A DNA stretch of 64,000 nucleotides from SAR202 cluster bacterium. GTDB taxonomy: Bacteria > Chloroflexota > Dehalococcoidia > Lucifugimonadales > Lucifugimonadaceae. A program made the position numbers and the translations under genes. The DNA lies in the NCBI GenBank assembly GCA_008373205.1, contig RQOS01000060.1:1-64000 (forward strand). The letters run 5' to 3'. Shown here piece by piece: positions 25,176 through 34,418 of this stretch (the stretch's first letter is position 1; every line of letters starts with the position of its first letter). The notes beneath the pieces were generated by a model that worked only from the letters and a program-made list of their open reading frames with translations, was not told the DNA's origin and did not search any database.

Positions 25176-27941
25176 ATGGTAACAAAAAAAGAAAAGCTAT
25201 TAATAGTTGATGGGCATGCGATGGTTTTTAGAGCATGGTTCTCTATACCTGAAAGACTAAATAGCAACAAAATAGACACTAGGGGTGCATTTGGTTTTAT
25301 TAATACCTTAATAAAATCAATTAGAGAAAATAATATCACCCATATTGCAGTTTGTTTTGACACAAAAGCTGCTACTTTTAGAGATGAAATATTCCCTGAA
25401 TATAAAGCTCAAAGACCTCCAGTAGATCCTGACCTTCATAAACAGATACCTATAGCAAAAGATTTATTGGAATCAATGGATATTCCTGTATTTGAAAAAG
25501 ATGGATTTGAAGCAGATGATTTAGTAGGTACAATAAGTGAAATAGCAAATTCAAAAAATATAAATTGTTTGATTCTTACTGGTGATGCAGATCAACTTCA
25601 ACTTGTTAACGAAAAAACTAATGTATTAATGTACTCTGGATTTGGAGACATAAGAATATATGATGAAGAAAAAGTTCAGGAAAGATATGATGGTTTAGGC
25701 CCTGAATTTGTAGCTGAAATTAAAGCTCTTGAAGGAGATCCATCAGATAATATTCCTGGTGTACCAGGAATAGGTAAAAAAGCTGCAAGAGCATTATTAT
25801 CAGAATTTGGTCATTTTGAATCTCTTTTTATGAATATTGAAAATATTGAAAATATGTCTATTAGAGGTGCAAAAAGAATACAAAATATCTTATCTGAAAA
25901 TATTGAAATAGCTAAAAAAGGGTTAAGTCTAACTCAAATAGTTAGAGAAGTGGATATAGATTTTTCAATTGATAATTGTGAATTCATTAATCATAATATT
26001 GAAGAAATAAAGGCTACTTTTGAACATTATGAACTCAGAAACAGTTTTAATAATTTGAAAAGTATCATTGAATTTCCAAGCGAATTTCAGCTTGAAATCA
26101 ATGTCGAATCTAATAATAAAGATATACCAAATGATCAGTTAGTACTAGTAAATGATCAAGAATCATTTGAAAGAATGATTACAGATATGAATAGTACAGA
26201 TCATTTTTCTTTTGATACTGAAACAACTGGCTTAAAAACATTAGAAGATGAAATTATAGGTGTATCATTTTGTAATTCAGAAACTAAATCTTATTATTTA
26301 GTCATAAGACACGACAACCTAAGTGTTAGTTTTACTAAAGAAAATTTTAAGAAATTAAAATCATTATTTGAAAATTCAAATATTTCAAAATCAGCTCATA
26401 ATGCTAATTTCGATATTATGGTTTTAAGAAACTTTGGGATAGATGTTGAGAATCTTAATTTTGATACTGTAATTGCAGCATCATTATGTGGAAGAAAAAG
26501 CTTAGGATTAAAAAACTTATCTTCAGAAATATTAAATATTAATATGACTAAAATAGAGGAATTGATCGGTACAGGGAAAAATCAAAAAACATTAAATCAG
26601 GCAAATATATCAGAAGTTTATAAATATGCCGCTGCGGATTCATTGATAACTTATAAACTCAGAAATTTCTTTAAAGAAGAATTGAAAAAGTTTAATCAAG
26701 AAGATTTATTTTATGAAGTAGAAATCCCTTTGATTAAAGAAATTATTAATATGCAATATAATGGATTCCTAATTGATTCTGAAAAATTATCTGAGATGTC
26801 AGAGAAACTTGAGGTTGAGCTTAATGAGCTGGATCAAGCAATTCATAATACTTATCCAGAAAAAGATTTTAATTTAAATTCTGGTAAACAAGTTGCTGAA
26901 ATTCTAATTGGTGAATTAAAGGCCCCTGCAATTAAAAAAACTAAAACAGGTATTTCTGTAGACGCAGATGTTTTAGAAAATTATTCCAAAAACAAAAACT
27001 TAGATGAAAGAGTTAATCAAATTTCATCGGGAATATTAAGATATAGGGAATTATCTAAGATTAAGTCTACATATGTAGATTCTTTACCTAACCTAATTAA
27101 TAAGAGAACTAAAAGAATTCATACTACTTTTAATCAATTAGGTACTTCTACTGGTAGATTGTCAAGTCAGAACCCAAACGTACAAAATATTCCTGTTAGA
27201 ACAGATATCGGAAGGCAAGTAAGATCTGCGTTTATAACTGATAGTAAAAATAACTTCCAAATGTTAGCAGTAGATTATTCTCAAATTGAACTAAGGGTTT
27301 TAGCTCATCTTTCTAAAGAAGAAAACTTGGTAAAAGCTTTTATAAATGGAGAAGATATACATAATTCTACTGCTAAACTTATGTATTCAACTGAAGAAGT
27401 TTCATCTGAACAAAGAAGGATTGCAAAAATCTTAAATTTTGGCGTTCTATATGGATTGGGCCCACACGGAGTATCTCAACAAACTGATTTAACTAGACAG
27501 CAAGGTAAAGAATTTATAGATCTATATTTTGGGAAGTATCCAGGAATCAAGGATTTCCAGAAAGAACAAATAAATTCATCAAAATATAAAGGTTATTCGG
27601 AGACATTATTGGGAAGAAGAAGATATTTGGATGATATTAATTCCCCAAACGCTAGAGTAAGAGGATTTGCAGAAAGAATTGCAATAAATATGCCTATTCA
27701 AGGTACAGCTGCAGAGATTATCAAGATTGCAATGATAAATTTAGGAAAAGAAATAAGAAAAAATCTAATGAAATCTAAAATGCTTATACAAGTGCATGAT
27801 GAGCTGATTTTTGAGGTTGCCCCAGGAGAGCTTATGGAGCTAAGCATGATGATAAATGAAATAATGCCTAATGCAATTAAATTGGATGTCCCGGTACTAG
27901 TAGATATAAAAACTGGTGACAGTTGGGGTAAATTAGAATAA
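25176..27941 (+). CDS. polA: DNA polymerase I with intact proofreading domain
   Basis: Pol I removes RNA primers and fills gaps in replication and repair. In 921 residues there is a 5' nuclease domain (VDGHAMVFRAW, FEADDLVGTI, LTGDADQLQLV, GDPSDNIPGVPGIGKKAA), a 3'-5' exonuclease domain with its acidic residues present (SFDTETTGL, AHNANFDIMVL, YAAADSLITY), and polymerase motifs A (VDYSQIELRVLAHLS), B (RRIAKILNFGVLYG) and C (VHDELIFE). Unlike Thermus-type enzymes, the proofreading residues are kept. It lies 34 bases after tyrS, and a tRNA-Ser gene follows. Confidence 0.96.
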   Translation: MVTKKEKLLIVDGHAMVFRAWFSIPERLNSNKIDTRGAFGFINTLIKSIRENNITHIAVCFDTKAATFRDEIFPEYKAQRPPVDPDLHKQIPIAKDLLESMDIPVFEKDGFEADDLVGTISEIANSKNINCLILTGDADQLQLVNEKTNVLMYSGFGDIRIYDEEKVQERYDGLGPEFVAEIKALEGDPSDNIPGVPGIGKKAARALLSEFGHFESLFMNIENIENMSIRGAKRIQNILSENIEIAKKGLSLTQIVREVDIDFSIDNCEFINHNIEEIKATFEHYELRNSFNNLKSIIEFPSEFQLEINVESNNKDIPNDQLVLVNDQESFERMITDMNSTDHFSFDTETTGLKTLEDEIIGVSFCNSETKSYYLVIRHDNLSVSFTKENFKKLKSLFENSNISKSAHNANFDIMVLRNFGIDVENLNFDTVIAASLCGRKSLGLKNLSSEILNINMTKIEELIGTGKNQKTLNQANISEVYKYAAADSLITYKLRNFFKEELKKFNQEDLFYEVEIPLIKEIINMQYNGFLIDSEKLSEMSEKLEVELNELDQAIHNTYPEKDFNLNSGKQVAEILIGELKAPAIKKTKTGISVDADVLENYSKNKNLDERVNQISSGILRYRELSKIKSTYVDSLPNLINKRTKRIHTTFNQLGTSTGRLSSQNPNVQNIPVRTDIGRQVRSAFITDSKNNFQMLAVDYSQIELRVLAHLSKEENLVKAFINGEDIHNSTAKLMYSTEEVSSEQRRIAKILNFGVLYGLGPHGVSQQTDLTRQQGKEFIDLYFGKYPGIKDFQKEQINSSKYKGYSETLLGRRRYLDDINSPNARVRGFAERIAINMPIQGTAAEIIKIAMINLGKEIRKNLMKSKMLIQVHDELIFEVAPGELMELSMMINEIMPNAIKLDVPVLVDIKTGDSWGKLE

Positions 27942-27979
27942 TTTTCTTATATAATAAAAATTGTCTGTTTTCGTTTTTT

Positions 27980-28069
27980 GGAGGGGTGGCTGAGTGGTTG
28001 AAAGCGTCTGTCTTGAAAACAGGAGTATCCGTAAGGGTACCGCAGGTTCGAATCCTGTCCCCTCCGCCA
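27980..28069 (+). tRNA. tRNA-Ser (anticodon UGA), CCA encoded
   Basis: The acceptor stem GGAGGGG pairs with CCCCTCC, with discriminator G and an encoded CCA end (28067-28069). The anticodon stem and loop read TCTGT-CTTGAAA-ACAGG with anticodon TGA. A long variable arm (AGTATCCGTAAGGGTACC) marks a class II tRNA, and the T arm GCAGGTTCGAATCCTGT is complete. It sits 38 bases after polA and converges with the ABC-F gene. Confidence 0.96.
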
Positions 28070-28094
28070 TTAATCTAAGAATCAAGAATCTATC

Positions 28095-29888
28095 TTATTC
28101 TGCCTCTAAAAGCCATGATTCTTCAAGTGAGTCAATTTGATTGTTTAAATTTTCATATTCCTCAGAGAGTGAATTAAGTTTTTCATAATCTGAAATATTT
28201 TCAGTTGAAGATAATTTTTTTTCTAATTCCTTTTTTTCATCAGTAAGTTTTTTTATTTTATTTTCCAAATTTCTGATTTTTTTTCTATCTGTATTATTTT
28301 TATTTTTAGAACTTTCTGTATTTTTTTTATCATTACTTAGTGAAGATCTATACTCATCAAGATCTCCTGAAAAATTATTTACTTTGCCATTTTTTACCAT
28401 TATTAAATGATCAGCTACATTCTCTACAAGTTTTGAATCATGGCTTACAAGAATAACGCATCCTTCAAAGTCATTTAGTGCATTAATAAGAGAGGTTCTT
28501 GAGTCAATATCAAGATGATTTGTAGGTTCATCAAGTAATAAAATATTGGGAGAATCATAACTAATCAAACAAAGTATGAGTCTTGTTTTTTCTCCTCCAG
28601 ATAGTTTATGTATTTTAGTTTCAGATTTTGTTTTATCAAAACCAAATTTACCTAACACACCTCTTATTTTTAAGTCTTCTTCATTTTTTAATTTTTCAGA
28701 TAATACTTCAAATGGAGTTAAATCTAATTCTAGCTCTTCAGACAAATGTTGAGCAAAATATCCAATCTTGATATTTTTATTTTTTGAGATAGTTCCTTTC
28801 ATTGGCTTAATTATTCCTGAAATTAATTTAATTAGAGTAGACTTTCCATTCCCGTTAGCACCTAATAAAGCTATTCTGCTATCATTTGAGATGCTAAGAT
28901 TTATTCCTTGAAGTACAGGGTTATTCTTTTCGTATCCAACATCAACTTCATTCAATACAATCATTGAAGTTCCAAGATTTTTAGGTTTAGGAAAAGAAAA
29001 CTTAATCGACCTATCTGTAATTACAGCATCAACAAAATCCATTTTTTCTAATGATTTCAATCTGCTTTGAGCCTGTTTTGCTTTACTAGCTTTGGAGCCA
29101 AATCGATTTACAAATTTTAGAACATTTTTCTTATATGCTTCCTGTTTTTGAAATAATAATTGTTGACTTATTTTTTTTTGAGCATATTGTTTTTCAAACT
29201 GATCATAATTTCCTGTATATAAGTTTAGTTTTAATTGGTCAATATGAATAATATGAGATACTGTTTTATTTAAAGTTTCTCTATCATGACTTATCAATAT
29301 AAATGAATTTTTATAATTTACCAAAAAATTCTCCAACCAAGAGTTAGTTTCAAAATCTAAGTGATTTGTAGGTTCGTCGAGTAATAATAGATCAGGCTCA
29401 TTGAATAAAGCTGCTGCCAATCCAACTCTCATTCTCCATCCACCAGAAAAGTCACTTAAGGGTTTTGATTGATCTGTTTTATTAAAACCAAGACCAGAAA
29501 GTATAGTTGAAGCCTTCCAATCTGAATCGTATGCATTAATTTCATCTAACTTATTAAGAATAAAAGATATTCTATCGGGATTTTCAGAAGATTCTAATTC
29601 TTTAAGTAAATTTTGTTCAGTAATTCTACTTGATAGTACAAAGTCTAATAAACTCAACTCAACTTTTTGTATTTCCTGCTCTAAAATACCAATTGTTCTG
29701 TTGGACTTTAAAGTAATTTTTCCTTCTTCTAAGGATAAATTTTTAGTTATTAAGTTAAATAAGGTCGATTTACCTATACCATTTGATCCAACAAGTCCTA
29801 AGTGATAATTATCAGGAATTTCTAACGAGGTGTTTTCAAATAATTTTCTCTTTGAGATAGAGTATGAAATATTTTTGAATTCAAGCAT
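28095..29888 (-). CDS. ABC-F family ATPase (ribosome-associated)
   Basis: A soluble protein of 597 residues with two ABC domains and no membrane segment. The first has Walker A GSNGIGKST near residue 34, signature SDFSGGWRMRVGL and Walker B LLLDEPTNHLD. The second has GANGNGKST near residue 340, KLSGGEKTRL and LLLDEPTNHLD. A charged linker (QKQEAYKKNVLKFVNRFGSKASKAKQAQ) lies between them, and a Lys/Glu-rich coiled coil (about 530-590) is at the C-terminus, as in Uup/YheS. ABC-F proteins act on the ribosome E site to rescue or regulate translation. Which subfamily it belongs to is not certain. Confidence 0.9.
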   Translation of the reverse strand: MLEFKNISYSISKRKLFENTSLEIPDNYHLGLVGSNGIGKSTLFNLITKNLSLEEGKITLKSNRTIGILEQEIQKVELSLLDFVLSSRITEQNLLKELESSENPDRISFILNKLDEINAYDSDWKASTILSGLGFNKTDQSKPLSDFSGGWRMRVGLAAALFNEPDLLLLDEPTNHLDFETNSWLENFLVNYKNSFILISHDRETLNKTVSHIIHIDQLKLNLYTGNYDQFEKQYAQKKISQQLLFQKQEAYKKNVLKFVNRFGSKASKAKQAQSRLKSLEKMDFVDAVITDRSIKFSFPKPKNLGTSMIVLNEVDVGYEKNNPVLQGINLSISNDSRIALLGANGNGKSTLIKLISGIIKPMKGTISKNKNIKIGYFAQHLSEELELDLTPFEVLSEKLKNEEDLKIRGVLGKFGFDKTKSETKIHKLSGGEKTRLILCLISYDSPNILLLDEPTNHLDIDSRTSLINALNDFEGCVILVSHDSKLVENVADHLIMVKNGKVNNFSGDLDEYRSSLSNDKKNTESSKNKNNTDRKKIRNLENKIKKLTDEKKELEKKLSSTENISDYEKLNSLSEEYENLNNQIDSLEESWLLEAE

Positions 29889-29912
29889 AAAAAAAGTACA
29901 AAAAATAAATAA

Positions 29913-30014
29913 TTATTTTTCTCTTTTAGCTAAGTAATTATTTATTAATTGTAAGATCACAAGCCAAGCTGCAGTTGAACCAAAAACAATTATCAAAGCC
30001 CATAATGCTTCCAT
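29913..30014 (-). CDS. Small single-helix membrane protein (33 residues), unknown
   Basis: The frame starts with ATG at 30014, seven bases after GAGGAG, one of the best ribosome sites in the window. It encodes MEALWALIIVFGSTAAWLVI then a charged tail NNYLAKREK: one hydrophobic helix with a basic C-terminus. It ends 24 bases before the ABC-F start on the same strand, so the two may be cotranscribed. No family is recognised. The strong ribosome site and the clean helix argue that it is real. Confidence 0.6.
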   Translation of the reverse strand: MEALWALIIVFGSTAAWLVILQLINNYLAKREK

Positions 30015-30097
30015 TTAAATTCTCCTCATTAATCTTGAACTAATATACTTATTATATGGCAAAGATCTAAAAAAAATTAGAAACTAACCCAAAAAAG

Positions 30098-30119
30098 TAT
30101 TATGAAATACATCATAATA
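30098..30119. promoter_or_regulatory. Inverted repeat upstream of sucC, candidate operator
   Basis: TATTATGA-AATACA-TCATAATA is a perfect eight-base inverted repeat with a six-base spacer, 47 bases before the sucC ATG and 84 bases upstream of the divergent small membrane-protein start. Its size fits a dimeric repressor site. The AT-rich background makes chance repeats more likely, so the call is tentative. Confidence 0.35.
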
Positions 30120-30165
30120 GGATTTAATTACTTTGTCAGTAATTAAAATTGTAAGAATTTCATTA

Positions 30166-31332
30166 ATGAATTTACACGAATATCAATCACGAAATCTATT
30201 AAAAGATTACTCTATAGCATTTCCAATGGGAGATATAGGGCAGTCTCCAGAAGAAATTTATAATATCGCCAAAAAATATGATGGAAGAGTCGTTGTAAAA
30301 GCACAAATTCATTCAGGTGGAAGGGGGAAGGCTGGTGGAGTCAAGCTATGTAATTCCCCTGAAGAAGCTAAAGAGTTTGCAAAAAATATCTTAGGTAAAA
30401 ATATTATTACCAATCAGACCGATTCAGATGGAGTTATAGTTGAAAAATTACTAGTTACAGAACTTACGGATATTGATAGAGAATTCTACTTGTCTATTAC
30501 AATTGACCCAGATTTTGAAGGACCTGTACTTATAATATCGCCTGAAGGTGGAATGGATATTGAAAAGGTAGCAGAAGATACACCTGAAAAAATCATAAGA
30601 TTACCATTTGACCCCGTAATAGGAGCAAAGCCTTATGAATTAAGGAAAATTATAAGAACCTTAGATCTACCTAAAGAAGCAAATAATGAATTTATAAAAA
30701 TGATAAATAATTTATATGTTGCTTTTTTAGAAACAGACAGCACCCTAATTGAAATAAACCCTCTTGTTATAGACAAAAAAAATAATTTGATACCCCTAGA
30801 TTGCAAAATAAACATTGATGATGACAGTTTTTTTAGGCAAAAATCAATTTTTGAACTTAGAGATAAAAATCAAGAAAACCCTATAGAAACTAGAGCAAAA
30901 GATTTTGATCTTGCTTATGTAAAGTTAGATCAAGGAAATGTTGGATGTTTAGTAAATGGAGCTGGATTAGCTATGGCAACAATGGATGTAACAACAAAAT
31001 CAGGTTGCTTCCCAGCAAATTTTTTAGATGTTGGTGGTTCAACTGACAAAGAAAAAATTAAAGAGGCTTTCAGAATACTTGTCTCAGACAAAAATGTTGA
31101 ATTTTTATTAATTAATTTATTTGCTGGTATAGCTAGAGCAGACTTAATAGCTGAAGGTGTAGTTGAAGCTGCAAAAGAAACTTCTTTTGACCTTCCAATT
31201 ATTGTCTCAATGAGAGGAACTAATTCAGAAAGAGGTTTTTCCATACTAAAAAATTCAGATTTAGATATACATATTGCCGAAAATTTAGGTAATGCAGCCG
31301 AAGTACTAAGTGTTTTAAATAAAAGGAAATAA
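30166..31332 (+). CDS. sucC: Succinyl-CoA ligase, beta subunit
   Basis: With SucD it converts succinyl-CoA to succinate while making ATP or GTP in the TCA cycle. The chosen ATG gives MNLHEYQSRNLLKDY, the universal SucC start, and 388 residues, the family length. The ATP-grasp domain contains VVVKAQIHSGGRGKAGGVKL, VEKLL and the Glu-rich ALFE-equivalent IEINPLVID. The C-terminal domain has NGAGLAMATMDV and FLDVGGSTD. Reading from TTG at 30133 would add 11 residues unlike the family. sucD follows after one base. Confidence 0.95.
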   Translation: MNLHEYQSRNLLKDYSIAFPMGDIGQSPEEIYNIAKKYDGRVVVKAQIHSGGRGKAGGVKLCNSPEEAKEFAKNILGKNIITNQTDSDGVIVEKLLVTELTDIDREFYLSITIDPDFEGPVLIISPEGGMDIEKVAEDTPEKIIRLPFDPVIGAKPYELRKIIRTLDLPKEANNEFIKMINNLYVAFLETDSTLIEINPLVIDKKNNLIPLDCKINIDDDSFFRQKSIFELRDKNQENPIETRAKDFDLAYVKLDQGNVGCLVNGAGLAMATMDVTTKSGCFPANFLDVGGSTDKEKIKEAFRILVSDKNVEFLLINLFAGIARADLIAEGVVEAAKETSFDLPIIVSMRGTNSERGFSILKNSDLDIHIAENLGNAAEVLSVLNKRK

Positions 31333-31333
31333 A

Positions 31334-32197
31334 ATGATTTTAGATAAGAATACAAAAGTATTAGTACAAGGATTAGGCAAAGATGGTACTTTTCAAGCTC
31401 AAAGATCAATAGAATATGGCACAAATGTTGTGGCATGTGTCCATCCTAATAGGCAAGGGGTTTTATTTGAGGATAGAATCCCATATTTTGAAACAGTAAA
31501 GGATGCTGTTGACGAAACTAATGCTAATGTAGGGGTTATATATGTCCCTGCTCCATTTGCTATGGATGCAATTATCGAGCAAATAGATGCTAATCTAGAA
31601 ATTGTAGTTTGTATAACGGAAGGAATTCCGATACATGACATGGTTAAAGTAAAAAATCATCTCAAGGATAAAAAAACAACACTTATTGGACCAAATTGTC
31701 CAGGCATAATCCTTCCTAGGCTCAAAATTAAGGTTGGTATCATACCTAGTAATATTTGTCATGATGGTAATGTAGGAGTTGTTTCTAGGTCTGGAACACT
31801 TACATATGAAGCTATTTCGCAAATTGGGGAAGCAGGTCTAGGGCAGTCTCTTTGTGTTGGAATAGGTGGTGACCCAATTCATGGAACTAGTTTTATAGAT
31901 GTTCTAGAATTTTTTGAAAAAGACAAAAACACAAACTCAATAGTATTAATCGGAGAAATAGGCGGTACAAAAGAACAAGAAGCCGCCGAATTTATTCGAT
32001 CTAAAGTAAGTAAGCCTGTAGTTTTTACAATTGCCGGAACAACAGCACCAAAAGGAAAAAGAATGGGGCATGCTGGTGCAGTAATCAGTGGGAAAATGGG
32101 TTTAGCAAGTGAAAAAATCAAAGCACTTATAACTGCTGGGGCTCACCATGCAGACGATCCTTCAAAAATAGGTGAAACTCTCAAGTCTATAACTTAA
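31334..32197 (+). CDS. sucD: Succinyl-CoA ligase, alpha subunit
   Basis: This 287-residue partner of SucC binds CoA in its N-terminal Rossmann domain (KVLVQGLGKDGTFQAQ, ACVHPNRQG) and carries the phosphorylated active-site His in GHAGAVISG near residue 245. IGPNCPGIILP, VVSRSGTLTYEA and GIGGDPIHGTSFID are standard. The gene begins one base after sucC. Its last 11 bases overlap the convergent DehI-like gene. Confidence 0.95.
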   Translation: MILDKNTKVLVQGLGKDGTFQAQRSIEYGTNVVACVHPNRQGVLFEDRIPYFETVKDAVDETNANVGVIYVPAPFAMDAIIEQIDANLEIVVCITEGIPIHDMVKVKNHLKDKKTTLIGPNCPGIILPRLKIKVGIIPSNICHDGNVGVVSRSGTLTYEAISQIGEAGLGQSLCVGIGGDPIHGTSFIDVLEFFEKDKNTNSIVLIGEIGGTKEQEAAEFIRSKVSKPVVFTIAGTTAPKGKRMGHAGAVISGKMGLASEKIKALITAGAHHADDPSKIGETLKSIT

Positions 32198-33140
32198 CTC
32201 CTTCCAACCAGTTACTTAATGCTGTTCCAATATTTACTATTCTTGCACATCTGAATGGACCATTAACATATCTAATGATTGTTTCTCTTGCATCAGAAGA
32301 CATTTTATTTAAGGCATTTTCATCACGCAATTGCGTCATCCTATCTCCTTCTTCTATAGCAATTTCAGATACACTTTTAGCTCCAACAGATATATCTCCT
32401 GATTTTTGTACAAGCTCAAGACGTTTTTGCATTAAGGAAAGTAATTTAGGCCAATATGCTAGATGCCTGAAGATTGTTGCAATACCTGGATTTGATCCAG
32501 TTGTACCATAATTATTAGTTTTCAAAATCACATCCCAAACTGAATCAGATATTTCTTGGCGTGGTAATAATCTAGGTAGATTGCCTTGTATTAAATTTGT
32601 TTCAACAGGTGCATAAGCTATATAATTTTTTACTTGATCAGGTACCAAAGCTGATTGAGTGAGTAAATTTAAACTATTTGATCTATTGTATGCATTTAGA
32701 ATAGTTTTAACACTCTTGAGATCATCTGATGTAAATCGAATTTCTTCCATTTCTTCTAATGAAACTGGGCTTAAATTTGGAAATGATGCTTCAGATTTCA
32801 ACCTATTTAATGCAGCCTCTGGTTGACCTGACTTATAGAGTGGCTTTACGGATTTCCAAGCTAAATCTAGATCTTCTAATGAATCTGCAAGAACTCTCCA
32901 TATTGAAGTCAACATAGGTATTTGCATAGTAGAACGAATATCATCGAAAATTTTTGCTGTTTCACCTGTTGCTTCTGATTCAGCAAGTGCAGTAACTGGA
33001 TCATGAATAATAGTTTTTTTATTCATCTTTCCAGTAACTTCAAAATTTTTCCATTTGTCTGATTTATTTTTATTTATTTTCTTATATAAATTATCTTTAT
33101 TAACTTTTTTTATTTTTTCGTAATACTCTTTATCATCCAT
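32187..33140 (-). CDS. DehI-like protein (group I 2-haloacid dehalogenase family)
   Basis: A 317-residue protein resembling the DehI family, which removes halogen from 2-halocarboxylic acids without a covalent intermediate. After a Lys-rich N-terminal extension of ~40 residues, the first repeat reads SEATGETAKIFDDIRSTMQ then LTSIWRVLADSLEDLDLAWKSVKPLY. The second half (IFRHLAYWPKLLSLMQKRLELVQ, about 230-255) looks like the internal duplicate seen in DehI. I recognise the family by pattern only; the catalytic Asp was not verified, and many members have no tested activity. The ATG at 33140 has AAGGAA upstream, so the extension seems genuine. It follows an enolase-superfamily gene by 15 bases. 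Confidence 0.6.
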   Translation of the reverse strand: MDDKEYYEKIKKVNKDNLYKKINKNKSDKWKNFEVTGKMNKKTIIHDPVTALAESEATGETAKIFDDIRSTMQIPMLTSIWRVLADSLEDLDLAWKSVKPLYKSGQPEAALNRLKSEASFPNLSPVSLEEMEEIRFTSDDLKSVKTILNAYNRSNSLNLLTQSALVPDQVKNYIAYAPVETNLIQGNLPRLLPRQEISDSVWDVILKTNNYGTTGSNPGIATIFRHLAYWPKLLSLMQKRLELVQKSGDISVGAKSVSEIAIEEGDRMTQLRDENALNKMSSDARETIIRYVNGPFRCARIVNIGTALSNWLEGVKL

Positions 33141-33155
33141 TTATTATTCCTTTAT

Positions 33156-34310
33156 TTAGACTGAATATCCAACTGAATCATCATCTCTTAGTGGAATATT
33201 TTGTTGAAGCCGAGTTTCAAAAGTTCGTTTCTTAAGTTCTTCAAAATCAACTTTTATTCCTATGCCAATACTTTCAGGAACATTAATATAACCTCCATCT
33301 CTAATCCAAGAGGAATTAAAAATTTTGTTCATATCAGATTCATCAATTGTAGAGTATTCTTGAGTAATAAAATTTGGAATTGAGGTATCTATATTGCATG
33401 CTGCAGCTGTGATCACTGGTCCTAAATAATTATGCGTAACAATTGCAGAATGATAAGATTCTGCTATGGATGCTATTTTTTTCACATGAGTTATTCCACC
33501 AGCCAATCCTACATCAGGTCTAGCATATTGACTACCTCCTAGTTCAAACATTTCTCTAAATTCCCAAATTGTATGCATTCTTTCTCCATTTGCTAATGGA
33601 ATTGAAGTTTTTGATGCAATTTCAGCTTGAGATTTTATTGAATCAATTTGGATAGGGTCTTCGTAAAATAATGGGTGAAATTCAAAAAGCTCTTCTGCAA
33701 GAGCAATTGCATTCATAGGAGTAAGCTTTCTATGAATTTCTAAAATAATATCAACATCTAAGCCAGCTCCTTCACGCAGTGCAGCTACATTTTCTTTAGT
33801 ATCAGAAATCAATCTAGATAAAGTCATAGATTCATATCCATCTGGAAGAGGATCAATTTTTATAGCAGTATAACCTTCAGAAACAGCATCAATAGCATTT
33901 AATCTAAGTCCTTCAGATGTTGTCCCTTTATCTGCAGCATCAGGTCTATCACTTCCCATTAAAAGGTGTAATCTAATTTTATTTCTTAATTTACCTCCAA
34001 GTAACTGCCATACAGGAGCTTCATAAAATTTACCCTTAATGTCCCATAAAGCTATATCAATAGCACTTATCGCAGCTGTTAAGATAGACCCTCTAAATGG
34101 TCCCATTCTGTAAAGATATTGCCAGTGATGATCAATTTGAAGAGGATCTTTACCAATTAGGTATTCCCTAAAGCTTGATATTACTGCATCAGTTGCTTCC
34201 ATGTATCCCCAACATGCTGATTGACCTATGCCTTCTATTCCGTTATCAGTAATAATTCTTACTATGTGACTATCACCTGCAAGTACAGACTCAATTTTTT
34301 CTATTTTCAT
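33156..34310 (-). CDS. Enolase-superfamily dehydratase (mandelate racemase subgroup), copy 2
   Basis: A 384-residue acid-sugar dehydratase-like protein. It shows AISAIDIALWDIKGK in the capping domain, Lys in TAIKIDPLPDG near residue 160, metal ligands in IILEIHRKLTP (Glu, with following His), FYEDPI and LANGERM, then RPDVGLAGGITHVKK and the catalytic His in AIVTHNYLGPVI. The Glu-x-His arrangement recalls mannonate/galactonate dehydratase-like enzymes. It is clearly different from copies 1 and 3, so it is not a recent duplicate. The DehI-like gene follows in the same direction, suggesting a small catabolic unit. The true substrate is unknown. Confidence 0.87.
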   Translation of the reverse strand: MKIEKIESVLAGDSHIVRIITDNGIEGIGQSACWGYMEATDAVISSFREYLIGKDPLQIDHHWQYLYRMGPFRGSILTAAISAIDIALWDIKGKFYEAPVWQLLGGKLRNKIRLHLLMGSDRPDAADKGTTSEGLRLNAIDAVSEGYTAIKIDPLPDGYESMTLSRLISDTKENVAALREGAGLDVDIILEIHRKLTPMNAIALAEELFEFHPLFYEDPIQIDSIKSQAEIASKTSIPLANGERMHTIWEFREMFELGGSQYARPDVGLAGGITHVKKIASIAESYHSAIVTHNYLGPVITAAACNIDTSIPNFITQEYSTIDESDMNKIFNSSWIRDGGYINVPESIGIGIKVDFEELKKRTFETRLQQNIPLRDDDSVGYSV

Positions 34311-34418
34311 TTAAATGAATTCCTTCAGATTTTTTTTTAAAAGTATCATATTTACTTTATTTATTCACATCATAAGATAAACTTTCATAGAATCCATAGA
34401 AAAATTGAAAAAGAAAAC

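Noticed and set aside
30103-30144. Short plus-strand frame before sucC
   Set aside because: Thirteen mixed codons, no ribosome site and no terminator; it overlaps the inverted repeat and is probably chance.
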